Origin: Phycisphaeraceae bacterium
GTDB taxonomy: Bacteria; Planctomycetota; Phycisphaerae; Phycisphaerales; Phycisphaeraceae
DNA: 64,000 nucleotides
Direction: 5' to 3'
Assembly (NCBI GenBank): GCA_040222855.1
Contig: JAVKCD010000019.1
Location: forward strand, 124,001 to 188,000
Notes under the pieces: generated by a model
Database searches by the model: none
What the model saw: only the letters and a program-made list of their open reading frames with translations
Told to the model about the DNA's origin: nothing
Translations under genes and position numbers: made by a program
Part shown: in pieces, positions 1 through 8,947 of the stretch
Numbering within the stretch: position 1 is the stretch's first letter
Layout: the number at the start of each line of letters is the position of its first letter

Positions 1-2595
1 CGGAGGGTTGTCCACCGTCGCCAGCGCCCGCAGTCGATCCAGCAGCCGATCGGGTCCGGTCGGCGTGTCTCTGACGCCAAGCATGATCAACAACGGACGC
101 GTGGCCTCGGTGTCGAACTCGGCCCGCACGAACGGTTCAACGTCCAGCAAGGATTCGGTATCAGGCGTTCGGCGCAACAGTTCCGCCGGCTGGCAGAAAT
201 TCCCTCGTGTGTCCTGGAGGCAGGGTAAGTCACGAAACTTCGTGACCCAGGACGTAAGCAACGGCTCCGATGTGATCGCACGGAGATTACCAGTGGTAGC
301 CACCTGTACGATTTTGGCGCTTGCTGCTTTGCTCCAGAATGCCACAGGCTGCTGCAGAATGCGAGTCAGCAACCGGCCCCAGAAAGTCTGGTCCTCTACG
401 GCCAAGCTTCGCCATTTCCGCCAATGCTCATCGGCGAAGTCCCAGTCCTCGACTATGAACTCGTCAGTTACGAAGTGATAGTACGGCTCACGGGCAAAGC
501 CTTTTGCCTTGAGTGTCTCGCCAAGCTGATGGCGGCCCCAGATGCGATTACGGACTGGCATAAGCGGCACGAAAGTGAAGAGGCCGCTTCGTCCAGACGA
601 GATCCACTTCCGCCACTCATCCTCTGTGCACGACAGCAGCACGCGGTAGTCTTCGTGCAGTGCATGTGTCTTGTACCAGTCAGCTTCGACGAGCGCGTCA
701 AGATCATCCCGTTCGTCAGCAACGATGCAGGCGATCACTGGGCGACAATAGCCATCACGAGTGATATACTGAAAGTCCCCAGAAACCGTCGCGCCGAGCG
801 ATGCTGCTAGTTGGGCGAGCCGGATGCAGTCGTCGAGGTCGCACTGATCTTGGACATTGAAGCTCGCAGCAACTCGCTTGAGGATTACGCTTGCCTCACT
901 CGCTTGGGAGAGTCCCAGCTTATCCAGAACGCGGATGGCGGAATCAACGTGTTTGCCAAGGGTAACGTTGTTATTCTGTTCGGCAGATCGGCGCTGATCC
1001 GTCAGATATCGAGGCCAGGTGTGCTGTAAGACCACGAGGTGAGAGGCAAGGAATGCCCAATCATCATCAGATCTAAGCGTCTTGTCTTCGGCCAAACGGA
1101 CAATATCATGCGCGGCGTGAAGAACGTCCTGACCTTCTACGGGGCAGATTTTAAGTCCATAGTGTTTCGCTCCATGCTGATACCCGGTGATCTCAGGTGC
1201 TACAAAGCTCCATAGGAGTAGGAGTTTAGCCCAGCTATCGGGGCGCGGCAGGTGCTTCGTGTTCAGTGTGTCAAGTATCGTCTCTCGAGAAAGTTGGTGC
1301 GCACATCCCCAGTGGACGAGCTTGGCGCGATCATCTGAGTTTATGCAGCGAGCTAACGGGGGCCTCTTATCGGAGTCGAAGAAGGATGACACCTGCTCGG
1401 CATTCCACACATCCATAATTACGGACGGAGCGGCAAGCACCTGACCCCAAGTTCCAAGCGAAGCGCACTCGGTCAGAAGAAACTCACGCTCTTGAAGTCC
1501 ATCCTCAATAGCCTTTTCTACCAACGCCGCACACGAACCCTCGATGGAGTTGTCATCCCGATCTACGTCGGAAAGAAGGCGATACGCCTGCGCCCGCTGA
1601 TCGGCCTCCAGCGTTTCGTCGCTGACCCAAGCCAGCAGCACCTTGGCTGCGAGTTCCCCAGCACGGTGTAGCAACCACCGATTGGTTGGCGAGATCTCCG
1701 GGTCTTTGATCTTGACGCGAGCCGGGTCCTGCACGAACGGTGCATTGCATGCGAAGGGCAAATCTGTGGTGACGCCAGTCGGAAGGATAACGAACAGCCG
1801 TCCCTCTAAGCCAAGCACGATCTCGACCCGGCAAGGCGGGAACGTCGAGTCCTCATCGACAGATACCATCCGCTCCTGCCTGATCTCCTCAAGGGCTTCG
1901 GTGGGGAAGTCTTCGGCTGACGACCGAATCAGAAGATGTTTCTTCTCAGGGCTTGAGGACAGCGACATCCATTCCGAGTCCGGGATAGGTCCAGCGCCTT
2001 GAGACTCCCAGCGCACCTCCTCATCGCCGATGCGGAGACTCCGAATGTGGTGGAAGAACAGGAGAGATGCAGGGCTTCGCAGCCACTCCTTCAGGTTCTT
2101 CTCCAGGTCTCGTCGTCGATGCTCGTCCTTGATGGCAACTTCGACCGACGTGCGGGACGGGTGTTTTGCGATGTCACACCAGACCGGCTCGGTAAAGCGT
2201 TCGCGATGGAAGGCGACAGAAAGGGTTGGTGTGGCCAGGCAAACTTGGTCGCCAAGGCTGAACGTGCTCTTGAAGCCAATACCACGGAACCCGATCGTGT
2301 GCAGTGCTCGCTTGTTCGAGTATCCGAAGCGACACAGAGACGCGAAGTGCTCGGCAGTGAAATCCTCGCCGTTGTGCGTGAACACGAACTCCCCATCCTG
2401 CAGGTCAACGGCGGCTTCGGTCGCGCCCGCATCGTCAGCATTCTGAAGCAGTTCCGAAACGACGTGGCGCGGACTCTGCACCTGCTTGAATAGCTGATGC
2501 CAGGGGCCTGCGAGCTCGGGGTCCTGTTCCAGTTGAACCCAGCGTCCGGCGGCTCTCTCGCGAATGCTCTCGAAATAGTCGGGCTTGCGACTCAC
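1..2595 (-). CDS. Sacsin-like GHKL ATPase-domain protein, partial (runs off left edge)
   Basis: The frame is open from a GTG at 2595 to the window edge (865 codons), so the C-terminus is missing. I translated it by hand. The N-terminus carries an Hsp90/sacsin-type ATP-binding fold: ELLQNADDAGAT at about residues 48-59, HNGEDF at 74-79 and GFRGIGFKS at 102-110, in the order seen in sacsin-like ATPases. The last visible stretch (LGVRDTPTGPDRLLDRL) looks like a conserved core of this protein class. The GTG overlaps the TGA of the upstream helicase (GTGA, 2592-2595), which fixes the start and implies translational coupling. Such ATPases are often found beside DUF3883 helicases in defence islands. 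A defence role is inferred, not shown. Confidence 0.82.
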   Translation of the reverse strand, partial: MSRKPDYFESIRERAAGRWVQLEQDPELAGPWHQLFKQVQSPRHVVSELLQNADDAGATEAAVDLQDGEFVFTHNGEDFTAEHFASLCRFGYSNKRALHTIGFRGIGFKSTFSLGDQVCLATPTLSVAFHRERFTEPVWCDIAKHPSRTSVEVAIKDEHRRRDLEKNLKEWLRSPASLLFFHHIRSLRIGDEEVRWESQGAGPIPDSEWMSLSSSPEKKHLLIRSSAEDFPTEALEEIRQERMVSVDEDSTFPPCRVEIVLGLEGRLFVILPTGVTTDLPFACNAPFVQDPARVKIKDPEISPTNRWLLHRAGELAAKVLLAWVSDETLEADQRAQAYRLLSDVDRDDNSIEGSCAALVEKAIEDGLQEREFLLTECASLGTWGQVLAAPSVIMDVWNAEQVSSFFDSDKRPPLARCINSDDRAKLVHWGCAHQLSRETILDTLNTKHLPRPDSWAKLLLLWSFVAPEITGYQHGAKHYGLKICPVEGQDVLHAAHDIVRLAEDKTLRSDDDWAFLASHLVVLQHTWPRYLTDQRRSAEQNNNVTLGKHVDSAIRVLDKLGLSQASEASVILKRVAASFNVQDQCDLDDCIRLAQLAASLGATVSGDFQYITRDGYCRPVIACIVADERDDLDALVEADWYKTHALHEDYRVLLSCTEDEWRKWISSGRSGLFTFVPLMPVRNRIWGRHQLGETLKAKGFAREPYYHFVTDEFIVEDWDFADEHWRKWRSLAVEDQTFWGRLLTRILQQPVAFWSKAASAKIVQVATTGNLRAITSEPLLTSWVTKFRDLPCLQDTRGNFCQPAELLRRTPDTESLLDVEPFVRAEFDTEATRPLLIMLGVRDTPTGPDRLLDRLRALATVDNPP

Positions 2596-5500
2596 GCTGG
2601 CGGTCCCCCCTGGGCGATGAGTTCGGACAGCTTGTAGTTGACGCTTGTGACGGCGAAATCCGGCTCGCGGCTGAAGGGCTGGCGCACATAGCAGGGAATC
2701 GCGGCCTCACCATCGACCTCGACGATGGCAAGAATGAACTGCTCCGGCTTGTTCAGAGCGGTCAGAATCTCGTTCTTCGTGACTGTGACGGTATCCGCGC
2801 CCTTCACCCGACCCTTGACCTCAATGAATCGCAGGTGCCCGTCGTTGCCCGACACCTTCGACTCCACGTCATAGCCGCATTTGTCCGCCGACACGTCCGA
2901 CGGTTCGAAGCCGAGTGCTCGCTCCGCATCCATCACAGCCTTCATGGCGGCCGCTTCCACTAGTGCGGTCTCGCGAGCGAACGTGTCGGGCTGGCCACTC
3001 GACCCCTTGAGGCGACGGATCAGCCCCATCGGGATGATCATCGCACCCCCGATTACGTTCGGAGGCAGCGGCGATACGCGTCGCTCCTGAGCCAACTCAT
3101 CCATGCGTTTCTGGAGCCGACTGGTGAGTTCATCTGCTCGCTGCCTGGCTTTCCCAGAGTTGATTTTCGCGTTGGATTTCCCAGCGAGTTCCTGCTCCTT
3201 GAGCTGCTCCGCTCGATGATCCCAATAGTTGATCTCTGCCGTGAGCCTGGCTTTCACCGCCTCGACGGTCTTGTCAACCAGACTCTCCTTTCGTTGCTTC
3301 ACTTCCGCGAGATGACGAGGAACGAGATTGGCGACGGCGAAACCCATCGCCTTCGATTCGATGTGTTCGCGCAGCCATTCGGGCTCAGGTATCTGGTCCA
3401 GCAGGGAGTGCTCGTCATCTTGCGGCGGGCGATAGTCCAGATAAGGCGCGAATCCTGCGTTGCGCACCTCTTCGCCCTGGTTCACCTCGACGAACTGAAC
3501 CTGCCGCGAGACCACGCGCCTATTGCCGGACCGGTCAGTCCTGGCATCTTGTATCGAATGCTCCAGATACACCAGCGCCCGGACCTCCTCTCCTGCGTCG
3601 GCTTCGTCAACGAGAACTGTGCCCTGTTTGAGCAAGTCACGATGGCGTTCGATGACCAAGTCAATCGTGGCGTCGAGCAGTGGGTGGCCTGGACAAACGA
3701 ACTCAGCCACCGGCTTGCCTCCGACGCTGATCAGGTCCTTTTCGAATGTGATACGCTCATATTTCGTAAGGACGGGGTCACGCATGCCGATCAGACGGTC
3801 GCGATTCCTGATCACTGCGGGGACGTGGGTAATTTCAAACCGCTTGGGCTCCCGCTCGCGTGCTGTGCCGCCCAATCGCTTGAACGCTTCAAGGAAGAAT
3901 GCGGCGATGAAGTGCGGCTGAAGGCGACGTGCCTCGGCTCGCTCCATGTCCTCACGAATCTGCTGGACGCGCGTGGCGTCCATGGAATCGTGCGCGAGCG
4001 CGTGTTCTTCGATGAGGGAGCGAAGCTTGTCACGATCCAGAGCCGTGTCGACAACTTGATCCAGGCGGGCGCGAACGTCCGGCTGATCGCCGTAGCGAAT
4101 CGCCTCCAAGAGGAGATCACGAAGCGGCTTGTCGTTGAAGGTGACCTTGCCGAGGATGTCAAACACCTTGCCGCCGAGAGCTTCACGCTCCTGCTCGATC
4201 TTTTCAAGGAGCCTCCGGTAGACGTCGCCTTCGCGAGTTTCAGAAGCTACAAGGTTCCAGCAGTGGCAAACCTCCGTCTGGCCTATGCGGTGAATACGGC
4301 CAAACCGCTGCTCAAGACGATTGGGGTTCCATGGCAGGTCGTAGTTGACCATCAGGTGGGCGCGTTGGAGGTTGATGCCTTCGCCAGCCGCGTCTGTCGC
4401 CACCAATACTTCCACATCGCGATCCTGGGTGAACAGGGACTGAGCCTTTCGGCGATCTTCCCGACCCATACCGCCGTGAATCATTACCACGGCTTCGGGC
4501 TTGCCGATCAGAGAGCCGATACGGTCGCGCAGGTAATTCAACGTGTCACGATGTTCGGTGAAGATGATCAGCTTGCGCCGGTGACCATGCGCATCGAACA
4601 TCTCCGTCTGGTTCTGTAACAGACGCGACAGCTCGTCCCATTTGCGGTCACTGGTCGATTGGCGCACACGAAGTGCAAGTTTCTCCAGGTCGGATAGGAT
4701 CGCAATCTCGGCCTTCAGTTCCGCGATCGTCCTTGCTGCCGACGCCTGATCAACGACATGTTCTTCGGTCGCCTCGACTTCCTCCTCAGGCGCATCTTCC
4801 AGGTCCTCTAGGTCATCCTCGGTGAACGAGGGAAGATCGGGACTCCAACCCAAAGAGACCTCCGCACCCCGCTTGAGCAGCTCTTCCTCCCGGCAGCGCT
4901 TCTCAAGGCGTTCACGGCGGCGACGCAGGGACTGATAGATTGCCTCAGGCGATGAAGCAAGCCGTCGTTGTAGGATGGTGAGTGCAAATCCGACTGTGCC
5001 TTTTCTGCCGTCGTTCGCCAGTTGCTCGGCTCGATTGAACTCCTCGCGGACATATGCGGTGACCTTTGCGTAGAGTTCCGCCTCTGCATCGGACAGCTTG
5101 TACTCCACGGTGTAGGCGCGTCTCTCCGGGAACAGCGGTTTGCCGTCAAACTTCAGGAGGTCTTCCTTGACCATTCGCCGCATCAGATCAGACGTGTCGA
5201 CGGAATGGACACCATCCCTAAACTTGCCCTCAAATCGGTCGCCATCCAGGAGAGACATGAACAACTGGAAGTCCTCTTCCTTACCGTTGTGGGGTGTTGC
5301 CGTAAGGAGCAGGAAATGCCGCGTTAGCGTCGATAGCAGTTGGCCAAGCTGATGCCGCTTCGTCCGCTTGATCTCACCGCCCCAGAAAGAAGCGCTCATC
5401 TTGTGCGCTTCGTCGCAGACAATCAGATCCCAGTCAGTCGCACGGAGCTTTTCCTGAACGTCCTCGTTGCGGCTCAGCTTGTCAAGACGACAGACAGCGA

Positions 5501-6101
5501 GGGGGTTCTCGTTGAACCAGTTACCTGTGCGAGCGGCTTCGTACTTGTCGTTCGTCATGATCTCGAATGGCAGATGAAAGCGTCGATAAAGTTCGTCCTG
5601 CCATTGCTCGACCAAATTGCCCGGACACACAACCAAGCACCGTTGGAGATCGCCTCGCGCGAACAGCTCTTTTATCAAGAGACCAGTCATGATCGTCTTG
5701 CCGGCACCGGGATCGTCGGCAAGCAGGAAGCGCAATGGCTGCCTTGGGATCATCTCCTCATAGACGGCCGTGATCTGATGAGGTAGGGGATCAACCAAGG
5801 ACGAGTGAACTGCGAGTAGCGGGTCGAAGAGATAGGCCATTCGGATGCGGTGGGCTTCTGAGACAAGACGAAACAGGTCAGCGTCACCATCGAAACTCCA
5901 AGGCTTGCCATCTTGGAGAACCTCCAACTCCCCCTCCCGGTCGCGATAGACAAGTTCGCTGCCGAGTTTTCCGGAGCTGTCTTTGTAGGTCAGCTCGATT
6001 GCTACCGTCCCGATCCAAGACACGTCTACGACGGTCACAAAGCCATCAGGCATGATGCCTTTGACTACCGCCCCCCGTGTGATGTCTTCTAGTTGAGCCA
6101 T
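2592..6101 (-). CDS. SNF2/DEAH-type helicase with C-terminal DUF3883 domain
   Basis: This 1169-aa protein is a superfamily 2 ATPase. Walker A is DDPGAGKT (about 129-136), the DEAH box is at 230-233, motif III is LLLTATPHNGKEEDF (about 265-280), and the helicase C lobe (DAAGEGINLQ, then RLEQRFGRIHRIGQ) is near 590-630. The last ~120 residues hold a DUF3883-like fold (YDVESK, RFIEVKGR), a predicted nuclease-like or nucleic-acid-binding module. An AAGGA ribosome site lies just upstream of the ATG. The gene is translationally coupled to the sacsin-like ATPase downstream. The pair resembles phage-defence operons. DISARM DrmD is another long SNF2 helicase, but no other DISARM gene is visible, so I do not use that name. 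Confidence 0.9.
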   Translation of the reverse strand: MAQLEDITRGAVVKGIMPDGFVTVVDVSWIGTVAIELTYKDSSGKLGSELVYRDREGELEVLQDGKPWSFDGDADLFRLVSEAHRIRMAYLFDPLLAVHSSLVDPLPHQITAVYEEMIPRQPLRFLLADDPGAGKTIMTGLLIKELFARGDLQRCLVVCPGNLVEQWQDELYRRFHLPFEIMTNDKYEAARTGNWFNENPLAVCRLDKLSRNEDVQEKLRATDWDLIVCDEAHKMSASFWGGEIKRTKRHQLGQLLSTLTRHFLLLTATPHNGKEEDFQLFMSLLDGDRFEGKFRDGVHSVDTSDLMRRMVKEDLLKFDGKPLFPERRAYTVEYKLSDAEAELYAKVTAYVREEFNRAEQLANDGRKGTVGFALTILQRRLASSPEAIYQSLRRRRERLEKRCREEELLKRGAEVSLGWSPDLPSFTEDDLEDLEDAPEEEVEATEEHVVDQASAARTIAELKAEIAILSDLEKLALRVRQSTSDRKWDELSRLLQNQTEMFDAHGHRRKLIIFTEHRDTLNYLRDRIGSLIGKPEAVVMIHGGMGREDRRKAQSLFTQDRDVEVLVATDAAGEGINLQRAHLMVNYDLPWNPNRLEQRFGRIHRIGQTEVCHCWNLVASETREGDVYRRLLEKIEQEREALGGKVFDILGKVTFNDKPLRDLLLEAIRYGDQPDVRARLDQVVDTALDRDKLRSLIEEHALAHDSMDATRVQQIREDMERAEARRLQPHFIAAFFLEAFKRLGGTAREREPKRFEITHVPAVIRNRDRLIGMRDPVLTKYERITFEKDLISVGGKPVAEFVCPGHPLLDATIDLVIERHRDLLKQGTVLVDEADAGEEVRALVYLEHSIQDARTDRSGNRRVVSRQVQFVEVNQGEEVRNAGFAPYLDYRPPQDDEHSLLDQIPEPEWLREHIESKAMGFAVANLVPRHLAEVKQRKESLVDKTVEAVKARLTAEINYWDHRAEQLKEQELAGKSNAKINSGKARQRADELTSRLQKRMDELAQERRVSPLPPNVIGGAMIIPMGLIRRLKGSSGQPDTFARETALVEAAAMKAVMDAERALGFEPSDVSADKCGYDVESKVSGNDGHLRFIEVKGRVKGADTVTVTKNEILTALNKPEQFILAIVEVDGEAAIPCYVRQPFSREPDFAVTSVNYKLSELIAQGGPPA

Positions 6102-6570
6102 CGTTGATCCTTCTTAAGCATTTTCAGCCGAATGTTTCTTTGCCCTAGTTCGAGAATTGAACGTTCTACTCATATCTCGGCCGACATCGCTGCCCCACCA
6201 TTTGTGCTGGACGTTGACTTCAAGGACCAGCTTACATGTGGAGGGAACTGATATGCGCAGCGACCTGCTTTGCGGCCTTGTTCTGTTTTGGTGGCTTGCT
6301 TGTTGCAAGCAGAGCATCTCACAATCCATGTGCTCGTTACGAGACTTGTTCAGCAAACTTGCCCCGGCCAGATATGTCAGAGAACTCCACGGAACAATGT
6401 GCCCAAGGCTTTGCGTAGGCTTAACAACCGAGATTAAGTATACCTCTTACTCTGGTTCTTCTCATTGTCATTCCACCGACGGTGTATGACCTAAATAAAG
6501 ACTTGAGTCCATTGCTGAGCTAGTGACCACACGCCTTGGAGCACCGTGCAGGTATACCCCCCCTTCCAGA
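6102..6570. other. Gene-poor intergenic stretch upstream of the helicase
   Basis: About 470 bases with no convincing gene. Base composition is clearly more AT-rich than its neighbours. The part next to the helicase ATG holds its ribosome site, and presumably its promoter, but I cannot pick out convincing -35 and -10 boxes. The short open frames here have no family resemblance or codon bias. Confidence 0.5.
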
Positions 6571-6597
6571 AGGACCCCCGCCATGAGCGGGGGTCCT
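6571..6597 (-). terminator. Strong GC-rich hairpin downstream of the vWA gene
   Basis: A perfect 11-bp stem (AGGACCCCCGC / GCGGGGGTCCT) closes a 5-base loop. It lies 55 bases past the vWA stop. The T-tract on the minus strand is short (CCTTCT), so termination is likely but not certain. The symmetry would let it act on the other strand too. Confidence 0.6.
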
Positions 6598-6651
6598 TTC
6601 CGGAAGCCTTCGAAGTCGAGATAGATCGCCCGTTGGGCTTCTCCCGGGTCA

Positions 6652-7302
6652 TCAGTCCTTGTCCTCCCGCTCCTGCTCGGCGATGTACGCCAGTTCCTTC
6701 TCGAGGAAATCCATGTGGACCAGATCGTTGAACTCCCTGGTGGCGCGGACCTTCCGGGAGGCGACCTCCATGCCACGGCGGTAGGACTCCGGCGTTTGGC
6801 GCATCCTCGCAGCTCGTTCCACACGGATCCCCAGGCCCTCCCGCTGGTTGAAGGCCTCGAGCCCGGCGGCCATGAAGACGAACCGCCAGCCGTGCGTCTC
6901 GGCCTTCGTGATCATCTCGCTGATCTGTTTGAACGAGTACCGGGTGCTCGAGTTCTCCATGCCGTCGGTGAGCACCAGCACGATCACGTCCGGCTCGTGC
7001 CTGAGGTTCTTCACCCGTCGTCGGATGTGCCCGATAGTCCCGCCGATGGCGTCGAGCAGGGCCGTTGTCCCGCCGGGAAGGTAGTCCTTCTCGTCGATGT
7101 CGCGGATCTGGTCGATCGGCAGGGTCTGGATGGTGCTCCGCACGTCAGCATTGAACTGAACCAGCGAGAAGGTGGCGGGCCGGTCCAGCTCCCGCTGCTC
7201 GGCGAGGAAGCTGTTGAAGCTCTCGATCACCTGTGCCTGCATCCCATGCATGGAGCCCGAACGGTCGAGGATCATCGTGATGTCGGTGTGCTTGTCGGTC
7301 AT
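6652..7302 (-). CDS. von Willebrand factor A domain protein
   Basis: This 216-aa protein is essentially one VWA domain. A complete metal-ion-dependent adhesion site is visible: DRSGS at 13-17, Thr at 79-80 in GGTTALLDA, and Asp113 in LTDGMEN. There is no signal peptide or membrane segment, so it is probably cytoplasmic. The C-terminal ~60 residues are charged and helical. It is divergent from the XRE regulator, sharing a 176-base upstream region. VWA proteins of this kind usually work with a partner such as a MoxR ATPase or TerD-like protein, and none is encoded nearby. The two genes after the XRE regulator are candidate partners by position only. Confidence 0.85.
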   Translation of the reverse strand: MTDKHTDITMILDRSGSMHGMQAQVIESFNSFLAEQRELDRPATFSLVQFNADVRSTIQTLPIDQIRDIDEKDYLPGGTTALLDAIGGTIGHIRRRVKNLRHEPDVIVLVLTDGMENSSTRYSFKQISEMITKAETHGWRFVFMAAGLEAFNQREGLGIRVERAARMRQTPESYRRGMEVASRKVRATREFNDLVHMDFLEKELAYIAEQEREDKD

Positions 7303-7443
7303 GGTGCTGCTCCTTGGGGCATGGCCCGCTGGGTGATGGTGCTGGCTGTCGAACGCTTCGACAGCCGTAGAGACCCTCAGCGGCTGGGTCGCCGGTGCGA
7401 GGGTCCTCGGATCAAGACAATGAGGGGTTGGCCTGACTGCCCC

Positions 7444-7470
7444 TTGACAGTGTGTACATTGTAGTACACA
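7444..7470 (+). promoter_or_regulatory. Promoter with palindromic operator before the XRE gene
   Basis: TTGACA at 7444-7449 is a perfect -35 box. It is followed at once by a perfect 7-bp inverted repeat, TGTGTAC at 7451-7457 and GTACACA at 7464-7470, separated by 6 bases. The repeat fills the spacer and -10 region, so a bound dimer would block RNA polymerase. The start codon is only 9 bases beyond the repeat, leaving little or no leader. Autorepression by the XRE protein is the simplest reading. Confidence 0.7.
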
Positions 7471-7478
7471 CTACCTTC

Positions 7479-7838
7479 ATGAGCAAGGACGAGTTCGGTG
7501 ATTTCGTCCGCAGACGGCGTACCACGCACCGCGAGCATGACCGCAGCTACTCGCTGCGGCAGGTGGCCGAGCGGATCGGCGTCGAACCCTCGTTCCTGAG
7601 CAAGGTCGAACGCGGAACACAGCCCCCGCCCTCGGAGGCCCGCATCATCGCCCTGGCGCAGGAACTCGGCGAAGATCCGGATGTTTTGCTTGCCTTGGCC
7701 GGCAAAGTGTCGTCTGATCTGCGTGAAGTGATTCTCAAGCGACCGAAGCTCTTTGCAGAGCTGATCCGGGCCGTGCGTGACGCCCCGGATGACGCGATCC
7801 TCCGGGTGGTCCGCGAGGTTCGAGACGGAGACTGGTAA
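7479..7838 (+). CDS. XRE-family helix-turn-helix regulator
   Basis: A 119-aa protein with a Cro/CI-type helix-turn-helix at about residues 24-47 (SLRQVAERIGVEPSFLSKVE) and a helical C-terminal half that probably dimerises. I chose the ATG at 7479 because the in-frame upstream ATG (7452) lies inside the operator palindrome and would be untranscribed. There is no Shine-Dalgarno and almost no leader, so the message may be leaderless. It is 24 bases upstream of the 329-aa gene, so the two are probably cotranscribed. Similar small XRE proteins often accompany toxin-antitoxin or ImmA-type partners, but no protease motif is seen in the next gene. Confidence 0.85.
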   Translation: MSKDEFGDFVRRRRTTHREHDRSYSLRQVAERIGVEPSFLSKVERGTQPPPSEARIIALAQELGEDPDVLLALAGKVSSDLREVILKRPKLFAELIRAVRDAPDDAILRVVREVRDGDW

Positions 7839-7862
7839 ATGAACTGATCGAAGGAGCCGCCC

Positions 7863-8852
7863 ATGATCACACTCGATGACGACAAGCTCGTCGTACGTTT
7901 CCCCGACGTCTTTGACCAGGCGCGGCTCGAGATCAGCTTTGCCCGCACGCTCCGCATCCCCGATGACGGCCACGACCACCCGCTGCCCGCGGGCCTGGGC
8001 CGCTTCCCGGTCCGGCACGTCGATGACTTCGGCGACCGGGTGCCCAAGAGCTGGCGTAAGCGTGGCGGGGTGATGATCCCGATGCACCGCAGCGAGGCGA
8101 TGTGGATCTGTTTCGAATCAGATGCGATCCACCGCAGAGACACGGCCTATCCCTTCGCGGTCAAGGTCGGTGCCGGCAAGATCAACGCCATGTCCGGTCT
8201 GCCCTGGCAGAACGGGCTGAATCCCAAGCCTCAGGACTACGTGGTGGCGCCCGATCAGCCGTGGCTGGACGGTTTCAACGTAGGTAAGGAGGTCATCCGG
8301 CAGTTCGTGGCCACGCCGCTGGGCTCAGGCGAAAGCGTCGAGGAGCAGCTCACAGGCATGGCCGAGCACGGGGGCGTCCAGCTCGCCGTCTGCCCGATGC
8401 GATTCGACGAGTTCGACAGGCGCTGGCCTCAGCAACCGGAGGTGCACTACGAGAGGAGTCTCGCGTGTCCCTCGCCGATGCCTTCGATGAAGAAGAAGAT
8501 GGGCATGGGCCTGGCTGCCGGGGGGCTCATCCGTCAGGAGATCTACCGGGACCCCTACAGCATCGACGCTTGGCAGCAGAGCGCCATGAGCCGCTGCTTC
8601 GTCCACCTCTGCGACGCGGCGACGTGGAAGCACATCACGGGCGAGGACCCGCCGACGGACCCGATCACGGCCAGGCAGTACAAGAAGCACGGGATCCCGT
8701 GGTTCGAGCACTACAACGAGGAGCTGGGTGCGGTGGAGGGCTCAAAGCGACTCAAGACCGTCAAGCCGGTGACGGCGGCATTGGGGGAGGCGTCGTACTG
8801 GGACCGGCTGGAGGGGTCGGTCAAGCTGACTCGTGGCCAGATATCCCGCTGA
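7863..8852 (+). CDS. Conserved hypothetical protein, 329 aa, cotranscribed with XRE regulator
   Basis: I cannot assign a function. The protein is soluble, with no signal or membrane segment, and has a dense pattern of aromatic and proline-rich motifs typical of a conserved family (LPAGLGRFPVRHVDDF, GGVMIPMHRSEAMW, PFAVKVGAGKINA, QDYVVAPDQPWLDG, EEQLTGMAEHGGVQ). An Arg/Lys-rich linker (PSMKKKMGMGLAAGG) lies near residue 215-230, before a second part ending in a Lys/Arg-rich tail. The start ATG follows a GGAG ribosome site. It lies 24 bases after the XRE gene, and the divergent vWA gene may belong to the same unit. The family appears to be a recurrent companion of small regulators, but that is recollection, not a search. 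Confidence 0.8.
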   Translation: MITLDDDKLVVRFPDVFDQARLEISFARTLRIPDDGHDHPLPAGLGRFPVRHVDDFGDRVPKSWRKRGGVMIPMHRSEAMWICFESDAIHRRDTAYPFAVKVGAGKINAMSGLPWQNGLNPKPQDYVVAPDQPWLDGFNVGKEVIRQFVATPLGSGESVEEQLTGMAEHGGVQLAVCPMRFDEFDRRWPQQPEVHYERSLACPSPMPSMKKKMGMGLAAGGLIRQEIYRDPYSIDAWQQSAMSRCFVHLCDAATWKHITGEDPPTDPITARQYKKHGIPWFEHYNEELGAVEGSKRLKTVKPVTAALGEASYWDRLEGSVKLTRGQISR

Positions 8853-8947
8853 GGGTCGAGGAACTGACACGGCGCTGTCAGTTGTCGCGCATAGTCTGCT
8901 ACTCGCCATAAGTTCTAGAGATCGCCAGCTAAAGAAAGGCCTCCGAA

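Noticed and set aside
3216-4619. Plus-strand frame of 467 codons opposite the helicase
   Set aside because: Antisense artefact; no domain, and the helicase motifs run through the same bases.
2592-6101. DISARM system (DrmD)
   Set aside because: The helicase is the right size but no drmA, drmB, drmC or methylase is seen in the window; the sacsin-like neighbour fits another group.
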